A DNA stretch of 64,000 bases from positions 62,001 to 126,000 of the forward strand of contig NZ_FNRL01000006.1 in the NCBI RefSeq assembly GCF_900107795.1. Direction: 5' to 3'. The notes under the pieces were generated by a model. The model did not search any database and had not been told where the DNA came from. It saw only the letters and a list, made by a program, of their open reading frames with translations. The first letter of the stretch is position 1, and each line of letters begins with the position of its first letter. Of the stretch, positions 28,022 to 37,624 are shown piece after piece. Position numbers and translations under genes: made by a program. Source of the stretch: Chitinophaga terrae (ex Kim and Jung 2007) (GTDB taxonomy: Bacteria; Bacteroidota; Bacteroidia; Chitinophagales; Chitinophagaceae).

Positions 28022-28987
28022 CTATGCTACTATCTTCCTGTAAATTCCTAACATGGCTACTCCGCCGTGCGATTGTTCAGCTACATCAGCAATCACCTGC
28101 CGCTCTTCCAGCTTGCTGATAGCCGACCTGATGGCCGCTTCATTCAACGGCACCAGCTGTGTTCCTACCGGCCTGTCTACCACATCAGTGGCAATTACCT
28201 GTTTGTTCAGGAACAACGCCTCTTTAACAGATAACGCATCTCCGTCGGTTGTCGTGATCCGCAGCAAGACATCGGAGAGTTTCAATATCTCGAAAAACGA
28301 CTGCGGCCCGCTAATCAGCAGTATATTCTCATTCATCCTGCAACCCTGCTGTTCCAGGTAGCTGGCATACCTGCCTGTTGGATCAACGATCAGCAATCCG
28401 GCCTGTACTTCATTGAATATCTTCACCAGTAATGAGATCTGGTAGGTTTCCCGTCCTTCTTTATCAAACGATACGGTAGATGCATTGGTGGCATAGATCC
28501 TGTCGTATCGTTGCCGCAACCCGGTTATAGCCGCTTGCACATCAGTTGTCAACGTTTCTGTTACCTGCGGCGGTATAAAAGCGCTGATCAACTGAGTGCG
28601 GCTGTTCCATCTCAACCCTTGTTCCAGGCTTTTCCTGTTCAGTACAACAGGCAGGTAAGATAACCTGAAAGAGAACTGGTCTAACAAGTTCAGCGCCCAG
28701 GTGTGGCGACCTACATTTCCATGAAATGTAAAGAGCATCTTTTTACCAAAAATTGTACCTAAGAGAACCAGCAGGAACCTCACAGCCGGATGGTATATAT
28801 GGAAGTGGATAAAGCGGTGTTTATTGATCTGCGCGAGTATCTCCTTCTTCGGCGTTCTGCGAACGTCAACGAACGTATACCCGTAACCGTTATTATCAAG
28901 GAATTGTAATAACCGCTGGATATGAATAGTCACCCCGCCGATCGGAGGAGGTATGGTTGCCAATATCAAAATTCCCGGACGCTGCAT
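28022..28987 (-). CDS. GT4-like glycosyltransferase
   Basis: Protein of 321 aa, shorter than typical GT-B enzymes (~370-400). The N-terminus ILATIPPPIGGVTIHIQRLL is a GT4-type acceptor-binding loop, followed by HFHIYHP and TFHGNVGR. The C-terminal half is compact, with DALSVKEALFLNKQVIATDVV in the nucleotide-sugar position, where Glu is conserved as in the EX7E motif. It lies 6 bp after the DUF4091 gene. It presumably adds one sugar of the repeat unit; the specificity is unknown. Confidence 0.78.
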   Translation of the reverse strand: MQRPGILILATIPPPIGGVTIHIQRLLQFLDNNGYGYTFVDVRRTPKKEILAQINKHRFIHFHIYHPAVRFLLVLLGTIFGKKMLFTFHGNVGRHTWALNLLDQFSFRLSYLPVVLNRKSLEQGLRWNSRTQLISAFIPPQVTETLTTDVQAAITGLRQRYDRIYATNASTVSFDKEGRETYQISLLVKIFNEVQAGLLIVDPTGRYASYLEQQGCRMNENILLISGPQSFFEILKLSDVLLRITTTDGDALSVKEALFLNKQVIATDVVDRPVGTQLVPLNEAAIRSAISKLEERQVIADVAEQSHGGVAMLGIYRKIVA

Positions 28988-28993
28988 CTTCTT

Positions 28994-31018
28994 TTATTTT
29001 TCTAATGCTGATATAATATTTTTTCTTGCCTGTTCTCCTGTATACGGGTTACCCGCGTTGCTCAGCACTTCGTTGCAGATCTTCAAAGCCGCGCCGTTCC
29101 CGAATTTCTTTGCATACGCCTGCAACAGTATATAATCATCTACCCCCGCCTTAAATGCCTCCCAGCGGCGGCTGCTGATAACGGCGGGGCCGTTGTCGTA
29201 CACCACGTTATAATCGGCCGATTGCCCATCGAAATCATCCCACAGCGAGGTAGCGCCTTTGTCGTGCCCCGCGTCTGCATATTGCCAGAAACCAAATCCA
29301 GTAAGGCCGGAGGCAAAAGCCTTCCAGCCCATCAGGCGGTAATAGCTGTACGGTGGTAGTGATTTGGTAGGTTTCTTTGTATCGTACAACCAGATCTGCT
29401 GACCCGGGCGTTGGTTGGATTTTGCTGCGGCAATGAGCTGGTTATTGTTATAAACCTGTACGATATCTGTAAGCGGCTGTACCAGCGACAATGATTTGAT
29501 ATCGGAAATGGTTGCAAAGAAACGGGCATCCGGAACGCCGGATTTCACCCACTTCACAAAATCTGCATACAACGCTCCCTGTGCAGGTTTCACTTCATCA
29601 ACCGGGTAGAGGTAAATGTTGGAAGAAGCAATACCCTGCTGCCCTAATGCCCCAACCAGCGATTTATACCAGGCGATGAACCGCTGCCTGTTGCCGGGAG
29701 TCCAATAGTCATCTTTTCTTGCAGGAATATTAAGGAAGAGCAATACCTGTTTGAAGCCTTTTACCATTGGCAGCATGTCTGTTAACCTGCTGTTTTGGTT
29801 AAGCGGTTTTTCAGGAGCGAGGATGCCTGGATGGAAAACAAAGGTAGTAGCACCATGCGCCAGCAGGTCTTTCTGCGCAGCGGCTGGCCGGTCTTTCAGC
29901 AATGGATCGTTAAAATAAGCCCATACGTTTACATCCGGTGCATATTTAGAATAGGCGCTGAAAGACGAAGGATTTACAGATAAGGAGACGGTTTGTTCCA
30001 TGGAACCTGCCTTCAGCTTTAATTGCTGGTTGCCGCTTTTTGAAGGTTTGATCTTCACTACCAGGACCGCCGATTCTCCCGGTTTCAATTGTAACGACTG
30101 CCCGTTGTCTATTGGCATCAGCGCGTCAGGAACTGTTTTGAAATCGCGGCTTCTTACCGGTTTAGCCCAATACACAGCGGTACTTCCAATTCCACCGTCC
30201 GTAAGGGTTACGGGTATTTGCTGCGCTTTGCCTGTTGGGTTACTGATATTGAAAGTAGCATAAGTTGTTAGTCCTACCATTGTAGTAACCGTTGCCTGTT
30301 GCCCGCTTTGATCAGGATTTGAAAACGCCGTGATCAAAGGACTCAATGTCAGGCTTCCGCCTCCTGCTATGGCAGCGCCTTTCGGGGCGGCAGCAAAACG
30401 CCGGTCGATCATTGCCGTTCTGCGGCTTTTCACAACCGTATCAATAGCGTCTGTCGACATATCCGGCTGTAATGCCCGGGCACTATTACTTTTCGCAAAA
30501 ACGGATATTTCGTCGGTGAAGAAGTAAGCCCCATTTGGCACTACTACCAGTTTAAGGTAGCGTAAAGACCTGTCGACCTGTTGAGTCAGGGAGATGATAT
30601 TATAGTAAGCATCTTCAACTTTGTTGTTGTCCATCATATCGCCTAACTGCTGCCACGACTGCTGGTCTTTGCTGCCAAATACCATGATGCTGAGCGGCAG
30701 GTTCACCTGGGCTTTCTGCCCGGTAACTGTGTTCAGTTTAATGAAATCAATATTCGTCAACGCCGGCAGGGTAATATTAATAGTGATCTTATTTACATTC
30801 TGCCATCCCAATGTTCCGGCATCTTTCCAATACATAGTCCCGGTAGTGTACTTGCCATCTGTCAGCGAAGCAACATTGCTCATGCTTTTGGTAAGGCTGT
30901 AATTCGGAGCCGGAGCCACATCTGCACGCAGTCCTTTCATGGGCTGTTGCCCGATAGCCGATGCCACCAGCAACAGTAAAAAGACCTGTATTTGAAATAT
31001 CCTCATCATCTCCTGCAT
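28994..31018 (-). CDS. Secreted DUF4091 protein with discoidin-like N-terminal domain
   Basis: Protein of 674 aa with an N-terminal signal sequence (hydrophobic 9-23, ending AIGQ). An F5/8-type-C-like beta-sandwich follows (about 40-180: SLTDGKYTTG, IDFIKLNTV, LRYLKLVVVPNG). A beta-rich linker (about 240-350) has the look of an Ig-like or NEW3 module. The DUF4091 glycosidase-like domain near 510-660 shows RLMGWKAFASGLTGFGFWQYAD and RWEAFKAGVDDY. DUF4091 proteins resemble TIM-barrel glycoside hydrolases without an assigned activity. Placement between the polymerase and a glycosyltransferase, with 1-bp and 6-bp gaps, suggests a role in trimming or binding the exported polysaccharide. Confidence 0.82.
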   Translation of the reverse strand: MQEMMRIFQIQVFLLLLVASAIGQQPMKGLRADVAPAPNYSLTKSMSNVASLTDGKYTTGTMYWKDAGTLGWQNVNKITINITLPALTNIDFIKLNTVTGQKAQVNLPLSIMVFGSKDQQSWQQLGDMMDNNKVEDAYYNIISLTQQVDRSLRYLKLVVVPNGAYFFTDEISVFAKSNSARALQPDMSTDAIDTVVKSRRTAMIDRRFAAAPKGAAIAGGGSLTLSPLITAFSNPDQSGQQATVTTMVGLTTYATFNISNPTGKAQQIPVTLTDGGIGSTAVYWAKPVRSRDFKTVPDALMPIDNGQSLQLKPGESAVLVVKIKPSKSGNQQLKLKAGSMEQTVSLSVNPSSFSAYSKYAPDVNVWAYFNDPLLKDRPAAAQKDLLAHGATTFVFHPGILAPEKPLNQNSRLTDMLPMVKGFKQVLLFLNIPARKDDYWTPGNRQRFIAWYKSLVGALGQQGIASSNIYLYPVDEVKPAQGALYADFVKWVKSGVPDARFFATISDIKSLSLVQPLTDIVQVYNNNQLIAAAKSNQRPGQQIWLYDTKKPTKSLPPYSYYRLMGWKAFASGLTGFGFWQYADAGHDKGATSLWDDFDGQSADYNVVYDNGPAVISSRRWEAFKAGVDDYILLQAYAKKFGNGAALKICNEVLSNAGNPYTGEQARKNIISALEK

Positions 31019-31019
31019 T

Positions 31020-32396
31020 TTATTTTATGAGAGAATAAGTAAGTATCAGAACCGAATAGCCCAGCAAACACCCTATTACCAATCGTTTCCGTTCGCCCAG
31101 CGACCTGGATAAAAACGCGCCCGCGAAAATGACATATACGACGGGATATACCGCCATGATCCTCCTGGTATCGGCATTGGAACTGGCGCCCAGTATCAGC
31201 AGTACGGCAACCAGGAAAAGGAACCTCCATTCCTTTACCTGGAAAAGCGGGTTTTGAGGTTTGAATACCAGGCTGTAAATGATCACACCCCATATTACAA
31301 ACCAGAACAACGCAGCTATCGACCATGGGAAAAAGAAAGGCTGATCTTCCAATACCGCGTAGAACGGGAAAGGAAGGGTTTGCGAGAAAAGCCCTACCGC
31401 TACATGTCGTACGCCAAACGGCAGCTTTAACAACATATTTCCGAAAGATCCCAGCCCCGCGTTAGACATGGAAGAGTCCAGGTAGTTTTCGCTGGTCGAC
31501 TGGATCGTATTGAGGCCCTCCTGCAATACCACCACCTGCGTAAGCGCACATAAACCGAGCAACACAAGGATGGGAATTTTCAGTTTATTCAGTGTCGGGT
31601 ATTTGGCATCTGTTACCAACAGGTAAACATACAGCAACAGGAGCGCTGCCGAGAAATAGCCGTGCTCCGGTCTTACAAAATAGATCATCACCGTAAGCAT
31701 CAGCGCCAGCAGGATTCCTGCAAATCCTTTACGGTTAAGGATCAGCAGGAAATACAAACCAAACAGCAGGCCTATATGCACATCCCGCAGGTAAATAGCA
31801 GAGAAAAAGAAATTGTAGGAAAAACAGGCATAAACGACTGTGAGCTTCTCGCTGTAATCTTTCCTGATGTAGGAAGATAACATGCTGAAAAGAATTACCA
31901 GGGTAAACGAAGTGCAGAATACTATCTGTAGTTTCTGCAGGATAATATTGTTATTATCGATGGCTTTGGCCGCATAGCCGATGATGCTAGACAGCCAGGC
32001 AAAACCTTTCCAGTCGGACGAGAAGAAATCGGTACTGTAAAATTTCGTGATCTCTTCTATACTGCGCATACTGGCGGCCCGGTCTATATAGGTAAAGAAG
32101 GTGATAGAGTCTTTTGCATAGAAAGTGTCGCGGAACGGGTCCTGCACATAAATGGCATTAGTGACCATCATGAATATGCCATATACCAGGAAGAACACCA
32201 GGAAGAGTTTCAGCCCCGTCTGCCGGCGCTCTGTTTCTTTAAACATCAGCGTGGTTCCTACTGTTCCGATAGCCAGCAGCAGCACGTTGAAAATGAAAGT
32301 GGCTACGCTCACCGACACGAGGCCGGCGATACAAGCGAATATAAAATTCAGCAGGTACAACAAATTAATATAGCCGTTTCTTTGTCTCATTTGCAC
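31020..32396 (-). CDS. Wzy-like polysaccharide polymerase (EpsG-like), multi-pass membrane protein
   Basis: Protein of 458 aa with about 11-12 hydrophobic helices and large hydrophilic loops, including DPFRDTFYAKDSITFF near 90-105. This is typical of EpsG/Wzy proteins, which share topology more than sequence. It sits between a GT4 gene (1-bp gap) and the DUF4091 gene (1-bp gap) in an operon that has a flippase, Wza, Wzc and an initiating transferase but otherwise lacks a polymerase. Assignment rests on topology and context. Confidence 0.75.
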   Translation of the reverse strand: MQMRQRNGYINLLYLLNFIFACIAGLVSVSVATFIFNVLLLAIGTVGTTLMFKETERRQTGLKLFLVFFLVYGIFMMVTNAIYVQDPFRDTFYAKDSITFFTYIDRAASMRSIEEITKFYSTDFFSSDWKGFAWLSSIIGYAAKAIDNNNIILQKLQIVFCTSFTLVILFSMLSSYIRKDYSEKLTVVYACFSYNFFFSAIYLRDVHIGLLFGLYFLLILNRKGFAGILLALMLTVMIYFVRPEHGYFSAALLLLYVYLLVTDAKYPTLNKLKIPILVLLGLCALTQVVVLQEGLNTIQSTSENYLDSSMSNAGLGSFGNMLLKLPFGVRHVAVGLFSQTLPFPFYAVLEDQPFFFPWSIAALFWFVIWGVIIYSLVFKPQNPLFQVKEWRFLFLVAVLLILGASSNADTRRIMAVYPVVYVIFAGAFLSRSLGERKRLVIGCLLGYSVLILTYSLIK

Positions 32397-32397
32397 A

Positions 32398-33549
32398 TTA
32401 ACTTACAATTCTGGCTGCCATCGCCGTATTTGAAAATGATCCGAGCGCCCGTTCATAAGCCGCAGCCGATAATTTGTCTCTCAGTTTATCATCGTTCAGC
32501 AGGGTAACGATCCTGTCTGTCAGCGCCGCTCTTGAGAACGGGTCAATGAGATAACCTGTTTGCTTGTCTGCCACCGCTTCGCTGGTGCCTCCCCTGTTGC
32601 CTGCAACAGCGGTTTTGCCGCATGCAGCCGCCTCCAGGTATACCAGGCCAAACGATTCCTGGAACTGGCTTGGCAAAACGAATACATCGCAGATGGCAAA
32701 ATATTCTGACAGTATGGTCCGGGGAATCCCTCCTGTAAACAGTACTTTCTTTTCCAAGCCCAATACTTTCACCTGCTCTTTCAATGCAGGCAGGTAGTTG
32801 CCGTCGCCGGCAATGATGCAGAGCGTATCAGGGCTCTGTAACAGGATATCCGGCATGCAGGCGATCAGCAGTTCCTGGCCCTTTTGTTTCACCAAACGGG
32901 AAGCGGAAAGAATGATCTTCTTGCCCGGATCAATCCGTAGTTTTGCTTTGATAGCCGATATTTCGGCAGGCAGTCTTTTATAGAATATCTCGGTGTCGAT
33001 ACCATGGCGTATCAACTGCAGTTTCTCCTTCAGGGGGCTATTCTCCCACAAGTCGTATTCCGACCTGCTAACTACCACTATGCGTTGTTGCTGCGACAAA
33101 AACCGCATCATTTTGCCGGCAATACCCGATAGTTTCAGCAACCTGGAAGGTTGATTAAAGAAGCTGTTTTGCTCGCCTCCATGCAATACCGCAACAGAGC
33201 GGTCTGCAATCCGCTGCAGGGAAGACGAGAACAATGCTCCCATCTTCTTGGCACGGGCGTCGCTAAAGATTATCAAATCAAATTGTTGCTGTTTAAGCAG
33301 GTTAACAAGCCGGAGATACAACTGGTAAAAATGTATGACCGGGGTACCCGGGATGGTATGACAGGTAATATTGTAAGTTGCTGAAAATTCGGCCAGGAAC
33401 TTAGCATTGGCAGGGGTTCTGTAGGTCAGCAAACTTACCTGGTGCCCATTCTTCACTAAGCCAATGGCCAGGTCGTGCGCATACACGCCCGCGCCTCCGA
33501 TAATGGGCGGAAATTCGTAAGATATGATTAAAATGTCTTTCATCTCCAA
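32398..33549 (-). CDS. GT4 glycosyltransferase
   Basis: GT-B enzyme of 383 aa. The N-terminus ISYEFPPIIGGAGVYAHDLA is the classic GT4 glycine-rich loop. The middle has VLHGGEQNSFF and VVSRSEYDLW, then IRHGIDTEIFYKR at the interdomain hinge. The C-terminal half has LSASRLVKQKGQELL and ESFGLVYLEAAACGKTAVAGNRGG, which contains the EX7E motif. It starts 10 bp after the pyruvyl transferase gene. It presumably extends the lipid-linked repeat unit, and the sugar is unknown. Confidence 0.93.
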   Translation of the reverse strand: MEMKDILIISYEFPPIIGGAGVYAHDLAIGLVKNGHQVSLLTYRTPANAKFLAEFSATYNITCHTIPGTPVIHFYQLYLRLVNLLKQQQFDLIIFSDARAKKMGALFSSSLQRIADRSVAVLHGGEQNSFFNQPSRLLKLSGIAGKMMRFLSQQQRIVVVSRSEYDLWENSPLKEKLQLIRHGIDTEIFYKRLPAEISAIKAKLRIDPGKKIILSASRLVKQKGQELLIACMPDILLQSPDTLCIIAGDGNYLPALKEQVKVLGLEKKVLFTGGIPRTILSEYFAICDVFVLPSQFQESFGLVYLEAAACGKTAVAGNRGGTSEAVADKQTGYLIDPFSRAALTDRIVTLLNDDKLRDKLSAAAYERALGSFSNTAMAARIVS

Positions 33550-33559
33550 TTGATGGCTG

Positions 33560-34639
33560 TTAACTGTCTGCTACCAGCTCGTTGAATGTTCGCCTGATCT
33601 TATGGCTGTACTCCATACTCATATCAGGTATAATATATTCTTCGTTAAATGATTTCAATTTTTGAGAGATCAGGTAAGGTTTTACTTTGCACTGATGCTT
33701 CATAGCCAGGATGAGTGCATGCATCCTTCCTGCGTATACTTCAGAAGCTTCCATGTACAGGTTCTTCAGTTCTGTGACCGTGGATAACTCGGCAACCGGA
33801 AGCTCTTTCCCGTACCGTTCTCTCACATAGTCCCTGAACAACACTGTTTCGGCGGCATCCGTGATAGTGGTATAAAACAGTTCTACCGCCAGTCCCTGGT
33901 CTTCGTACTGTTTTACGATTCCGTACCATTCATCGTAATACTCCTGTTTCGATTTTGCATTGGCGGCGTTGTAACGCAGGTATACTTCCTGGTAGCTGGT
34001 AATTCCTACCAGCGCTTTCCTGTTCGTATTGGCCTGTTCCATGCTGTTCCTGCTATTATAGAACGCGATGTCGGGCGTCAGGATAGCGGAGATGCCGAAT
34101 TTCTCCTTTAATACGGATTGGGAGAAGGAATCGCGGACCCAGGCGATGTCGACCCTCGATAATGCCTTGCTGAACAACTCCTGTTCCTGTTTATTGAAGG
34201 ACGTGCCAACGCCTACGCCTATGAGCCAGATCTTCGCTTTACTGTGTTCTTTGATGAGGCGTGTCCACCAATCGATCGCTATTGCAAACCGGCTGGTGAA
34301 CGAGCGGCGCGACGATTCTATCAACTGTCCTCCTCCTATCACTACTACATCATAATTTCCTTCTTTCAGAATTTTCACCATGGCTTTATAATTCCTGGCT
34401 ATCCAGTACCAGCGTGAAAATTTCAGTTTAGCTAACTGCAGCGCCGAGAGTTCTTTCTGGGGAACGGGTACTGCCGTCAGGTAATCGTATGATGGCAGCT
34501 GGCGAATGCCAGGATTGGTGAAATAGGCAAAATTGGTGATATAACCACTGTCCTGCAACAGGTTGGTCATACTCTCCCTGATCGCCTGGTCGCCCAGGTT
34601 ATTAGAGAAACCTTCGTTTATAATAAGCGCCTTTTTCAT
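33560..34639 (-). CDS. Polysaccharide pyruvyl transferase family protein
   Basis: Probably adds a pyruvate ketal from phosphoenolpyruvate to a sugar of the repeat unit, giving the polymer an extra negative charge. The 359-aa protein carries INEGFSNNLGDQAIRESM at the start, VVIGGGQLIESSRRS, IGVGVGTSF and the late EVYAGRMHALILAM motif, where Arg and His are conserved in CsaB/WcaK-type enzymes. Its ATG overlaps the stop of the flippase gene by 4 nt (ATGA), indicating coupling. Family membership is clear; that it really pyruvylates this polymer is inferred. Confidence 0.9.
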   Translation of the reverse strand: MKKALIINEGFSNNLGDQAIRESMTNLLQDSGYITNFAYFTNPGIRQLPSYDYLTAVPVPQKELSALQLAKLKFSRWYWIARNYKAMVKILKEGNYDVVVIGGGQLIESSRRSFTSRFAIAIDWWTRLIKEHSKAKIWLIGVGVGTSFNKQEQELFSKALSRVDIAWVRDSFSQSVLKEKFGISAILTPDIAFYNSRNSMEQANTNRKALVGITSYQEVYLRYNAANAKSKQEYYDEWYGIVKQYEDQGLAVELFYTTITDAAETVLFRDYVRERYGKELPVAELSTVTELKNLYMEASEVYAGRMHALILAMKHQCKVKPYLISQKLKSFNEEYIIPDMSMEYSHKIRRTFNELVADS

Positions 34640-36165
34640 ATATACTTTCTTATCAGTTTAAGGACCAATGAGCGGTGTTCCTGTTGCAGGGTCACAAACC
34701 ATGCAAAAGGAATACTGCATATCCCTATTACTATAGCCCACATAAATAAGCTGAACCAGGACCCCGGAACAACCAGGTGACGGGCGCCCCACGATAATAT
34801 CAATACCCAGATGAACAACGCCGTTCCGCGCATGATCGACGGGTAGTACAGCCACGCTGGTTGGCCCAGCGTTTTAGCTGCGTAGGTTGGCGTAAACACC
34901 AGGTTCTTCAACGTCAGCAATACAGCCGAAACAATAGCCACGCTGTAAATTCCCCAGTCGAAAAGTTTGATGACCGCGATGCCTATCACCAGGTTGAACA
35001 CCCCGCATACAAAGGAGGTTAGGCCCGGAATTTTTACTTTGTTGTAAACAGAATTGATTGATAAAATGGGAAGGACGGCAAGGTTAAAAATGAGATGCCC
35101 TGTTAACAGGATCATCAGGGGGTAGAACTTTACGAAATGCGATCCTACCCAGAGTTTCAGGATTACATCGGAGTATGCAACCACGATCCCGATAGGTATG
35201 GCCAGCACCAACCCCATCACCACTACAGAGTACTTGGAGAACTTCAGCAGGTTGCTGAAATCCTTGTCTGCGTAAAACTTGTATACTACCGGCGTGAAGA
35301 TGGCGACAAACACCCCCGCGAAAGAACGCAACAGGGTATGCCACTGCGCCACGGTGCTGAATTCACCGGTCATGGTTGGACCATAATAGTGGTTCAGCAG
35401 GATGATGTCGATATTGATGAAGAGCAGCGTACCTATCTGATTTAGTACCAGCCATAGGCTCATAGAAGCCATATAGCCTACTATCTCTTTGTTAAAGGAC
35501 GCTGCCTTCAATCGCAGGAAAGGAAACTGACGTTTGATCCAATACAGGGCCGCAGTGAATGTGACAACGGAAGCGGCGAGAAAGGCGATGCCGATCCAGC
35601 CGAGATCTCCCGAGATATTCAGCAATACAAATACCAGCACAGTTCTCACTACGATCTCCATTATGGCAATAATTCTCTGGATATAGATCTTGTTGGCTGC
35701 GAAGGCCGGCACCAGGAACAGGCCTCGCAGGAAGGTGAGTACATAGGAAGAAATGATAGCGGCAAAAACCCATCTCATTGCTCCTGTACTCTGCCCGGTG
35801 TAGGACACCATTTTATCAATATCCCATAAAAACCAGGCTAATAGCGGCGTTAAGGCCAGAATAAGCAGGGAGGCTGCGATCACGGAAGACGAATAAATCG
35901 CGTTCGCCGTGTTTTCATCGTTGCCCCTGATAGCCAGCGTAAAATTCCGGCCTACCGCCGCGTCGATGGCAATGGTAATGATAGACAGGTAGGAGCTGAA
36001 AGAAGTGGCCAGCGCGATCACGCCATACCCATCCACACCAATCCTGCTGATGTAGAATGGTACCACTACCAGTCCGAGAACGATATTTAAGATCAGGGCA
36101 AGGAAATTAGTTGCCAGGTTTAATGACATCTCATAGCTCACCCCTTTCGTTGACATTGCTATCAA
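34636..36165 (-). CDS. Wzx-type polysaccharide flippase (MOP superfamily)
   Basis: Protein of 509 aa with about 14 hydrophobic helices and the N-terminal FLALILNIVLGLVVVPFYISRIGVDGYGVIALA signature (quoted here as helix 1 plus the G-YG loop) of polysaccharide synthesis proteins. It translocates lipid-linked repeat units across the inner membrane. A membrane-protein flippase together with a polymerase, Wza and Wzc defines the Wzx/Wzy-dependent route. It starts 33 bp after the UDP-sugar dehydrogenase gene and overlaps the pyruvyl transferase start by 4 nt. Confidence 0.92.
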   Translation of the reverse strand: MIAMSTKGVSYEMSLNLATNFLALILNIVLGLVVVPFYISRIGVDGYGVIALATSFSSYLSIITIAIDAAVGRNFTLAIRGNDENTANAIYSSSVIAASLLILALTPLLAWFLWDIDKMVSYTGQSTGAMRWVFAAIISSYVLTFLRGLFLVPAFAANKIYIQRIIAIMEIVVRTVLVFVLLNISGDLGWIGIAFLAASVVTFTAALYWIKRQFPFLRLKAASFNKEIVGYMASMSLWLVLNQIGTLLFINIDIILLNHYYGPTMTGEFSTVAQWHTLLRSFAGVFVAIFTPVVYKFYADKDFSNLLKFSKYSVVVMGLVLAIPIGIVVAYSDVILKLWVGSHFVKFYPLMILLTGHLIFNLAVLPILSINSVYNKVKIPGLTSFVCGVFNLVIGIAVIKLFDWGIYSVAIVSAVLLTLKNLVFTPTYAAKTLGQPAWLYYPSIMRGTALFIWVLILSWGARHLVVPGSWFSLFMWAIVIGICSIPFAWFVTLQQEHRSLVLKLIRKYI

Positions 36166-36198
36166 TTAACACAAAATTTATATGTATAAAATTATTTA

Positions 36199-37515
36199 CT
36201 AGAGTCGGCCATCCACAATCGATCTGTCTACACACGCCTTGGTATCAAAGATGACCCCATTGTTACGGCGGTATTTGAGATAATCGAATTGCTGGAATTC
36301 TTTATGAGCCACCGCAACAATGATGGCGTCATAAACGGCGCTGGCATCAACGGTATTGGAGATATGCAGTCCATATTCTTCCTCTACCTCCGCACAGTCA
36401 GCCCACGGATCATAGATATCCACGTTGAGGCCGAACTGCACCAGTTCGTGATAGATATCTACTACCCTGGTATTCCTTACATCCGGGCAGTTCTCTTTAA
36501 AGGTGATACCCATGATGAGCGCCCTGGAGCCTTTGATCTTATGATCTTTATCGATCATCAGTTTCACCACTTTATTGGCAACAAAGTGGCCGATATGGTC
36601 ATTTACCCGGCGGCCGGAGAGGATCACCTGCGGGTGATACCCAACGGCTTCGGCTTTATGGGCCAGGTAGTACGGGTCTACGCCAATGCAATGACCTCCT
36701 ACCAATCCCGGTTTATATTTCAGGAAGTTCCATTTTGTTCCTGCTGCTTCGATCACATCGTTTGTGTCGATCCCTATCCTGTCGAAGATGAGGGCCAGTT
36801 CGTTCACAAATGAGATGTTTACATCGCGCTGCGCATTTTCGATCGCTTTAGACGCTTCCGCCACTTTAAGGCTGGGCGCTTTATGCGTACCCGCTTCTAT
36901 GATAGAGGCGTATAAAGCATCTACCTTATCGGCGATCTCCGGTGTTGAACCGCTGGTTACCTTTTTAATTTTAGTCAGCGTATTCACTTTATCGCCCGGG
37001 TTAATTCGTTCGGGAGAATAGCCGACAAAGAAGTCGGTGTTGTATTGGAGCCCCGACACTTTTTCCAGGACTGGTACGCATACTTCTTCCGTACAACCCG
37101 GGTAAACTGTCGACTCATAGATCACGATATCTCCCTGTTTCAGCACTCCTCCCAGCATTTCCGATGCTTTCACCAGCGGACGCAGGTCGGGCGCCTTAAA
37201 CTCGTCGATCGGGGTCGGAACGGTTACAATGAATACGTTATATTTTTTCAGATCATCCACAGTTGAGGAGAAGCTCAGTCCTTTAGCGCTATCCGTGCTT
37301 TGGCCAAGCGCTATTACAGCGCTCAGGTCTTCCAGGTTGGCTTCACGGGTCCTGTCTGCACCGGCAGCCAGTTCTTTCACCCTTTCCTTGTTGATATCAA
37401 ATCCCAGTACTTTATACTTCTTTCCAAACTCGATGGCCAGCGGTAAACCAACATAGCCAAGCCCTATCACTGCCAATTGAACATTTTCTACGCTGTCGCT
37501 ATTCTTAAATGTCAT
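36199..37515 (-). CDS. UDP-N-acetylhexosamine 6-dehydrogenase (TviB/WbpA-like)
   Basis: NAD-dependent two-step oxidation of a UDP-HexNAc to the uronic acid. The 438-aa protein has an N-terminal Rossmann fold (AVIGLGYVGLPLAIEFGKK, about 15-33), VTVPTPIDEF, the YESTVYPGCTEE segment, the ENAQRDVNISFVNELA helix and the catalytic-Cys loop GLVGGHCIGVDPYYL. It groups by motif with Vi-antigen TviB and WbpA/WbpO rather than UDP-glucose dehydrogenase. Together with the 2-epimerase in the operon it could form UDP-ManNAcA. A 109-bp purine-rich leader (minus strand) separates it from wzc. Confidence 0.92.
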   Translation of the reverse strand: MTFKNSDSVENVQLAVIGLGYVGLPLAIEFGKKYKVLGFDINKERVKELAAGADRTREANLEDLSAVIALGQSTDSAKGLSFSSTVDDLKKYNVFIVTVPTPIDEFKAPDLRPLVKASEMLGGVLKQGDIVIYESTVYPGCTEEVCVPVLEKVSGLQYNTDFFVGYSPERINPGDKVNTLTKIKKVTSGSTPEIADKVDALYASIIEAGTHKAPSLKVAEASKAIENAQRDVNISFVNELALIFDRIGIDTNDVIEAAGTKWNFLKYKPGLVGGHCIGVDPYYLAHKAEAVGYHPQVILSGRRVNDHIGHFVANKVVKLMIDKDHKIKGSRALIMGITFKENCPDVRNTRVVDIYHELVQFGLNVDIYDPWADCAEVEEEYGLHISNTVDASAVYDAIIVAVAHKEFQQFDYLKYRRNNGVIFDTKACVDRSIVDGRL

Positions 37516-37624
37516 ATTTTGATCTGTCTTTAATCTCTTTTTTACTTTTTTTATGGTTTTTCCTCTCTAAACCCTTTCTTAGAGCGGATATATACACGAA
37601 TATACATCTATTATCGCTACCTTA

